In this document: piece by piece, positions 4,574-5,923 of the stretch
How the letters are laid out: every line of letters begins with the position of its first letter
Numbering within the stretch: position 1 is the first letter of the stretch
Assembly (NCBI GenBank): GCA_030145015.1
Contig: JAQYWI010000272.1
Location: 1-5,923 of the forward strand
Direction: 5' to 3'
DNA: 5,923 nucleotides
DNA from: Desulfobacterales bacterium
Lineage (GTDB): Bacteria > Desulfobacterota > Desulfobacteria > Desulfobacterales > JAHEIW01
Notes under the pieces: generated by a model
The model's input: only the letters and a program-made list of their open reading frames with translations
What the model was told of the DNA's origin: nothing
Database searches by the model: none
Made by a program: the position numbers and the translations under genes

Positions 4574-4990
4574 ATGGAAAGAACACTATCGATTGTTAAA
4601 CCAGACGGCGTGTCGCGCGGGATTATCGGCGAAGTGATTCGGCGACTTGAAAGCAGCGATTTTAAAATCGTGGCGATGAAGATGATCCATCTCACCCAAA
4701 AGCAGGCTGAGGGCTTTTATGCCGTGCATCAAGGAAAGCCCTTTTTTGAAAGTTTAACCGGTTTTATGAGCTCCGGACCGGCTGTGGTGATGATCCTCGA
4801 GGGTGAAAATGTCATTGCCCGATATCGTGAACTGATGGGTGCGACCAATTATAAGGAAGCCGCGGAAGGGACGATTCGCAAGGATTTTGCAACGGACATT
4901 GAAAAAAATGTGGTTCACGGTTCAGACGCTCCGGAAACTGCTGCCTTTGAAATGGCCTATTTTTTCAACAATCTCGAAATGGTCAGCTGA
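4574..4990 (+). CDS. ndk: Nucleoside diphosphate kinase
   Basis: This is a 138-residue enzyme that transfers the gamma phosphate from ATP to nucleoside diphosphates by a ping-pong mechanism, balancing cytoplasmic (d)NTP pools. The N-terminal [15 protein letters not shown] contains catalytic-site Lys9. The Kpn-loop/substrate region is [11 protein letters not shown] (48-58), followed by [23 protein letters not shown] (99-106) carries nucleotide-phosphate contacts. [12 protein letters not shown] holds the phosphorylated His115. The usual 'TNP' triplet reads TNY here and the later Pro-Gly is Glu-Gly, a mild departure. The length is normal for a short bacterial Ndk. The ATG at 4574 follows AGGGA by 8 nt. 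Its TGA overlaps the trmJ-type ATG by one base (TGATG), which suggests one operon with coupled translation. Confidence 0.97.
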   Translation: MERTLSIVKPDGVSRGIIGEVIRRLESSDFKIVAMKMIHLTQKQAEGFYAVHQGKPFFESLTGFMSSGPAVVMILEGENVIARYRELMGATNYKEAAEGTIRKDFATDIEKNVVHGSDAPETAAFEMAYFFNNLEMVS

Positions 4991-5748
4991 TGCCCGCGAC
5001 CGTCAATCTAAAAAATGTTTCCATTATCCTGAGCCGACCGCGCTATCCCGAAAATATCGGCGCGGCTGCCCGGGTGATGCGCAACATGGGATGTGAGCAG
5101 CTGATTGTAGTGGATCCGCAAAATTGTGACTTGTCCCGGATTTTAAAAATGGCGACGCATGCCGCCATTGAAGTGGTCGAACAAATGCAGGTCTATGAAG
5201 ACCTGCAGACCGCTCTTGAGCCTTTAAACTATATCGTTGGCACCACAGCCCGCCTGGGTGGCCAACGACAGCTGGTGGGTTCTGCGGCCGGGCTGGCGCA
5301 AAAACTGGCACCCATTTCAGAGAAAAATCGGGTGGGGCTTTTGTTTGGCCCTGAAGACCGCGGACTGACCAACGCGGACATCCGGTTATGTCACGAACTG
5401 GTCAACATCCCCACCGCTGAATTTTCATCCTTGAACCTGGCCCAGGCCGTGATGGTCGTGTGCTATGAATTGCGGCGTTACAATCAACCCAAGGGGAAAA
5501 CCTTTGTACCGCGGCTTGCGAACCGGCATGAACTCGAGGGCCTGTATGCGCAATTGAAAGATATTCTGGTCAGAATCAGCTACATTCAGCCGGACAATCC
5601 CGATTATTTTATGAATAATATCCGCCATTTTGGTACGCGCCTGAAACTGCGGGCCAAAGAAGTGAGTATTCTGCGCGGGATTTGTCGGCAAATTGATTGG
5701 TATGGGAAAAAATGTTACCGGGAAGGATTGAAAGACCGTCGCGGTTGA
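4990..5748 (+). CDS. trmJ: TrmJ-family tRNA (Cm32/Um32) 2'-O-methyltransferase
   Basis: This is a 252-residue SpoU/TrmH-class (SPOUT, trefoil-knot) methyltransferase. It shows the three class motifs: SRPRYPENIGAAARVMRNMG (15-34, with the N-x-G-x-x-x-R pattern; Arg28 is the likely catalytic Arg), LLFGPEDRGLTN (117-128) and IPTAEFSSLNLAQAVMVVCY (140-159, SAM-binding knot). A C-terminal extension (about 165-252), rich in Arg/Lys and Tyr, is typical of TrmJ and helps bind tRNA. TrmJ methylates ribose of nucleotide 32 in the anticodon loop using S-adenosylmethionine. The start overlaps the ndk stop (TGATG), with no strong Shine-Dalgarno of its own, so translation is probably coupled. A perfect 9-bp hairpin at 5186-5207 falls within the coding region. 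The position-32 target is a family inference; a different 2'-O target is possible. Confidence 0.9.
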   Translation: MPATVNLKNVSIILSRPRYPENIGAAARVMRNMGCEQLIVVDPQNCDLSRILKMATHAAIEVVEQMQVYEDLQTALEPLNYIVGTTARLGGQRQLVGSAAGLAQKLAPISEKNRVGLLFGPEDRGLTNADIRLCHELVNIPTAEFSSLNLAQAVMVVCYELRRYNQPKGKTFVPRLANRHELEGLYAQLKDILVRISYIQPDNPDYFMNNIRHFGTRLKLRAKEVSILRGICRQIDWYGKKCYREGLKDRRG

Positions 5749-5763
5749 GTTCTTTACAGGCTT

Positions 5764-5923
5764 CTGGTCGCTGGCCACTGGCTGCTAGTTTGTGAGTTTA
5801 GTCGATTCGTTAAATGGTCGAATGGTCAAATAGTCTAACTTTCGTTAATTCGTCAAATAGTTAAATAGTTAATTAGTTATAGGATATAAACCATTTGACG
5901 ATTTGACGACTCAACTATTTGAC
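5764..5923. repeat. Mirrored degenerate octamer array (GTCAAATN), preceded by heptamers
   Basis: First four 7-bp units CTGGTCG, CTGGCCA, CTGGCTG, CTAGTTT (5764-5791). Then 8-bp units in register: GTCGATTC, GTTAAATG, GTCGAATG, GTCAAATA, GTCTAACT (5801-5840), a 3-nt slip, and GTTAATTC, GTCAAATA, GTTAAATA, GTTAATTA, GTTATAGG (5844-5883). From 5884 the orientation flips without losing register: ATATAAAC, CATTTGAC, GATTTGAC, GACTCAAC, TATTTGAC, up to the window edge. GTCAAATAGTT at 5852-5862 has an exact inverted copy at 5913-5923. The array continues beyond the window. No gene or clear terminator follows trmJ within it. Confidence 0.85.

Noticed and set aside
5764..5923. CRISPR array
   Set aside because: Units are 7-8 bp, contiguous and degenerate, with no unique spacers and a mirrored orientation.

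Overview
The window (about 48% GC by eye, with AT-rich spacers) looks like a chromosomal stretch of a sulfate-reducer-type Desulfobacterota, most likely Desulfobacterales. This is an inference. It rests on an in-frame TGA in a HesB/IscA-like gene of a family known to contain selenocysteine (Sec), on a solitary SagB-type oxidoreductase, and on spacers packed with short degenerate repeats. No phage, CRISPR, rRNA or tRNA gene was seen.

Layout. 167-418 (+) encodes a small unrecognised protein. It converges on a 583-residue tandem SagB-type nitroreductase-fold protein at 458-2209 (-), whose second domain carries an insertion of about 40 residues encoded by a row of perfect hairpins. A strong intrinsic terminator (2272-2308, minus strand) closes the upstream minus-strand gene, 2330-2653 (-). 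That gene is a HesB/IscA-like protein read through a TGA as Sec33, with a SECIS-like hairpin just downstream of the codon and its own sigma70-like promoter. Then come a YmdB-like macrodomain gene (2781-3305, -) and an FmdB-type zinc-ribbon gene (3590-4084, -) with a near-consensus promoter. A 489-bp divergent spacer holds a 209-nt strongly paired element and a heptamer array. On the plus strand follow ndk (4574-4990) and a TrmJ-family tRNA methyltransferase (4990-5748), overlapping by one base. The window ends inside a mirrored octamer array.

How the parts fit. ndk and trmJ appear translationally coupled (nucleotide supply and tRNA modification). The Sec protein belongs to the iron-sulfur carrier fold, and the macrodomain protein to ADP-ribose metabolism. 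No pathway obviously links the minus-strand genes. The two strongest observations are the hidden selenoprotein, which standard gene calling would cut to its last 68 residues, and the unusual repeat biology. Three spacers carry mirrored arrays of degenerate 7- or 8-bp units, and one coding region has absorbed a cluster of hairpins with 3-nt loops without losing frame.
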